DNA from: Paraflavisolibacter caeni
GTDB taxonomy: Bacteria > Bacteroidota > Bacteroidia > Chitinophagales > Chitinophagaceae
Length of the DNA: 64,000 nucleotides
Direction: 5' to 3'
NCBI RefSeq assembly: GCF_025628885.1
Contig: NZ_JAOTIF010000002.1
Coordinates: 186,001 to 250,000, forward strand
Made by a program: the position numbers and the translations under genes. Every line of letters begins with the position of its first letter. Position 1 is the stretch's first letter. Shown here one piece after another: positions 62,776-64,000 of this stretch. Below the pieces are notes generated by a model. The model was not told where the DNA came from. It saw only the letters and a program-made list of their open reading frames with translations, and made no database searches.

Positions 62776-63388
62776 TTAGATTTGCGAAGTTTTGTAATAG
62801 TTTAACACCGTTATGATGGCTTTTCTCTGGATGAAACTGAACACCGTAAATATTATTGTTCTTTACGGAAGAAGCGAAGTTTTTGCCATAGTAGGTTTTC
62901 GTTAGTATATCAGAATCTTCTACACATTCAAAATAATAACTGTGCAAAAAATAGAAACCTTCTTTAACATCTATTTCATCAAAAAGCAAATTGTTTTTAA
63001 CCAACTCTACTGAGTTCCAACCTAAATGAGGAATTTTGGGCTTTTCATGTATCAAAGTTTTATCTATTTTCTTTACTACCCCATTTATCCAACCCAAACC
63101 TGGTAAGGTTCCTTCCTCGCTGCTTTTTGCTAAGATCTGCATACCCACACAAATGCCCAATACTGGTACTTTATTTTTTAAAACTTCATGGTCCAACACA
63201 GATCTAAAACCTGATTTATCCAGCATTTCAATAGTTTCATCAAAAGCACCTACCCCTGGTAAAAGGATCTTTTGTGCCCCTATCACTTCTTTAGGAGTTT
63301 CAGCTACTTTAAAGGGAATTTTTAATCGTTCATAAATATTCCCGATGGCACTGATATTTCCTGAACCATAATTTATTATAGTAATCAT
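62768..63388 (-). CDS. HisH-like glutamine amidotransferase of sugar amidation
   Basis: This 206-residue class I glutaminase releases ammonia from glutamine. The nucleophile is Cys80 in VLGICVGMQILAKSS, and His/Glu are in YGVQFHPEKSHHNG. LPGVGAFDETIEML is also typical of HisH. It is adjacent to the HisF-like and amidotransferase genes, without the rest of the histidine pathway, so a role in amidino-sugar formation is far more likely than in histidine synthesis. Confidence 0.94.
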   Translation of the reverse strand: MITIINYGSGNISAIGNIYERLKIPFKVAETPKEVIGAQKILLPGVGAFDETIEMLDKSGFRSVLDHEVLKNKVPVLGICVGMQILAKSSEEGTLPGLGWINGVVKKIDKTLIHEKPKIPHLGWNSVELVKNNLLFDEIDVKEGFYFLHSYYFECVEDSDILTKTYYGKNFASSVKNNNIYGVQFHPEKSHHNGVKLLQNFANLNA

Positions 63389-64000
63389 CGTTTAATTGAT
63401 CTTTCAATACCAAGATATTTAAGCACTTTTGCACCAAGTTTAAAAATCGATTCTTGATTTTTATAATCTTGGTAATATTTCTTTTCTGAATTAAAGTAGC
63501 CTCTTAATGTATCACTTGTTATACCTAGCTTGGTGGCCACGTAGTTAAATTCATCTTCAATGGTTTCCGGGTTGTATGCCGGCTTTTTAAGCTTTTCCAA
63601 AGCTTCTTCCCTAGTCATTTGCTTTGTTAAGATTAAACTTGAATATTGAACTTTCCGGGTATCAAAGCCAAAGCGTTCTGGAAGCCAATAACCTTCATAA
63701 AACTTAGTGAACCTAGATTCAAAGTGCTTTTGAGGATAAGGTTTCCATCCATAAGTATCGGCAAGAAGTTGCAAGGCTTCTTCCTTTATGTATGGCATAT
63801 AATTTAAAGGCTTCACTACTTGCACCCCTTTGATATATCTTAGATAGAATTTATGGCGAAAAATTGGGCTAAAAGGATATGTTTCCATTTTTACAGTTCC
63901 AAACTGGCGTATGATATCTTTTATCTGTGCCATATCTGTTCCATAATAAAGCCATTCCATTGGGTTTCTTACACACTCCGTTGATATATTCCCACCATTC
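63385..64000 (-). CDS. N-acetyl sugar amidotransferase, partial (WbpG/PseA family)
   Basis: The reading frame is open to the right edge: upstream of the apparent ATG at 63960 it continues as NGGNISTECVRNP, so the gene's N-terminal part lies outside the window. Visible C-terminal features are MEWLYYGTDMAQIKDI, SPIFRHKFYLRYIKGV and TYGWKPYPQKHFESRFTKF, matching LPS biosynthesis amidotransferases that turn an N-acetyl sugar into an acetamidino sugar. It uses ammonia from the HisH/HisF-like pair that follows with short overlaps. The catalytic ATP loop is not visible. Confidence 0.9.
   Translation of the reverse strand, partial: NGGNISTECVRNPMEWLYYGTDMAQIKDIIRQFGTVKMETYPFSPIFRHKFYLRYIKGVQVVKPLNYMPYIKEEALQLLADTYGWKPYPQKHFESRFTKFYEGYWLPERFGFDTRKVQYSSLILTKQMTREEALEKLKKPAYNPETIEDEFNYVATKLGITSDTLRGYFNSEKKYYQDYKNQESIFKLGAKVLKYLGIERSIKR

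Noticed and set aside
62002-63388. Histidine biosynthesis operon (hisH-hisF)
   Set aside because: No other his genes are adjacent, HisF Asp11 is Leu, and an N-acetyl sugar amidotransferase is directly linked.

Overview
The window looks like chromosomal DNA from a member of the Bacteroidota, most likely the Chitinophagaceae or a close relative; the genus cannot be named from sequence alone. Support comes from gliding/type IX secretion genes (GldF, GldG), three secreted proteins, two of them with clear type IX C-terminal sorting domains, a fused MurF-alanine racemase, a separate PurS, and promoters of the Bacteroidota form (TTG or TTTG, about 19 bp, then TAnnTTTG). I see no rRNA, tRNA, CRISPR array, transposase or prophage.

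Layout. Positions 1-16,200 are mostly housekeeping: a LON-domain protein, an OmpR-type response regulator, a GroES-like protein, acpP-fabF-rnc, a secreted protein, a cysteine desulfurase with an A-type Fe-S carrier, then a forward run gldF-gldG-terC-murF/alr-lspA. Positions 16,200-29,600 hold fumC, an NlpC/P60 lipoprotein, purS, rsmI, a PepSY-like protein, an M1 metallopeptidase, rsmG, a family 2 glycosyltransferase, tgt and a large secreted beta-propeller. Positions 29,553-30,063 form an unusual intergenic region with arrays of exact 11-bp period, followed by mfd and a 1,780-residue secreted subtilisin-like protease.

Positions 39,000-48,600 contain an alkyltransferase-like protein, a Cys-rich DUF5522-like protein, trmB, a fatty acid hydroxylase-like protein, a small aromatic catabolism group (FAH-family hydrolase, flavin reductase, PaaZ, enoyl-CoA hydratase), a lipoprotein MsrB and adk.

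Positions 48,671-64,000 are one long reverse-strand surface polysaccharide locus that runs off the right edge, with most genes overlapping or nearly touching. In transcription order: N-acetyl sugar amidotransferase (partial), HisH-like and HisF-like ammonia-delivery subunits, a two-domain oxidoreductase, a WecB-type epimerase, a heparinase II/III-like protein, a WbuB-type glycosyltransferase, a PglC-like phosphoglycosyltransferase, a PglD-like acetyltransferase, a DUF4184 membrane protein, a PglE-like aminotransferase, a PglF/CapD-like dehydratase and a Wzi-like outer-membrane protein. Together these suggest a glycan that starts on a bacillosamine-type sugar, carries an amidino sugar, and is attached at the cell surface.

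The best candidates for something new are the 11-bp arrays upstream of mfd, the polysaccharide locus with its heparinase and DUF4184 genes, and a mobile-looking palindromic repeat that appears to have become part of the PaaZ N-terminus.
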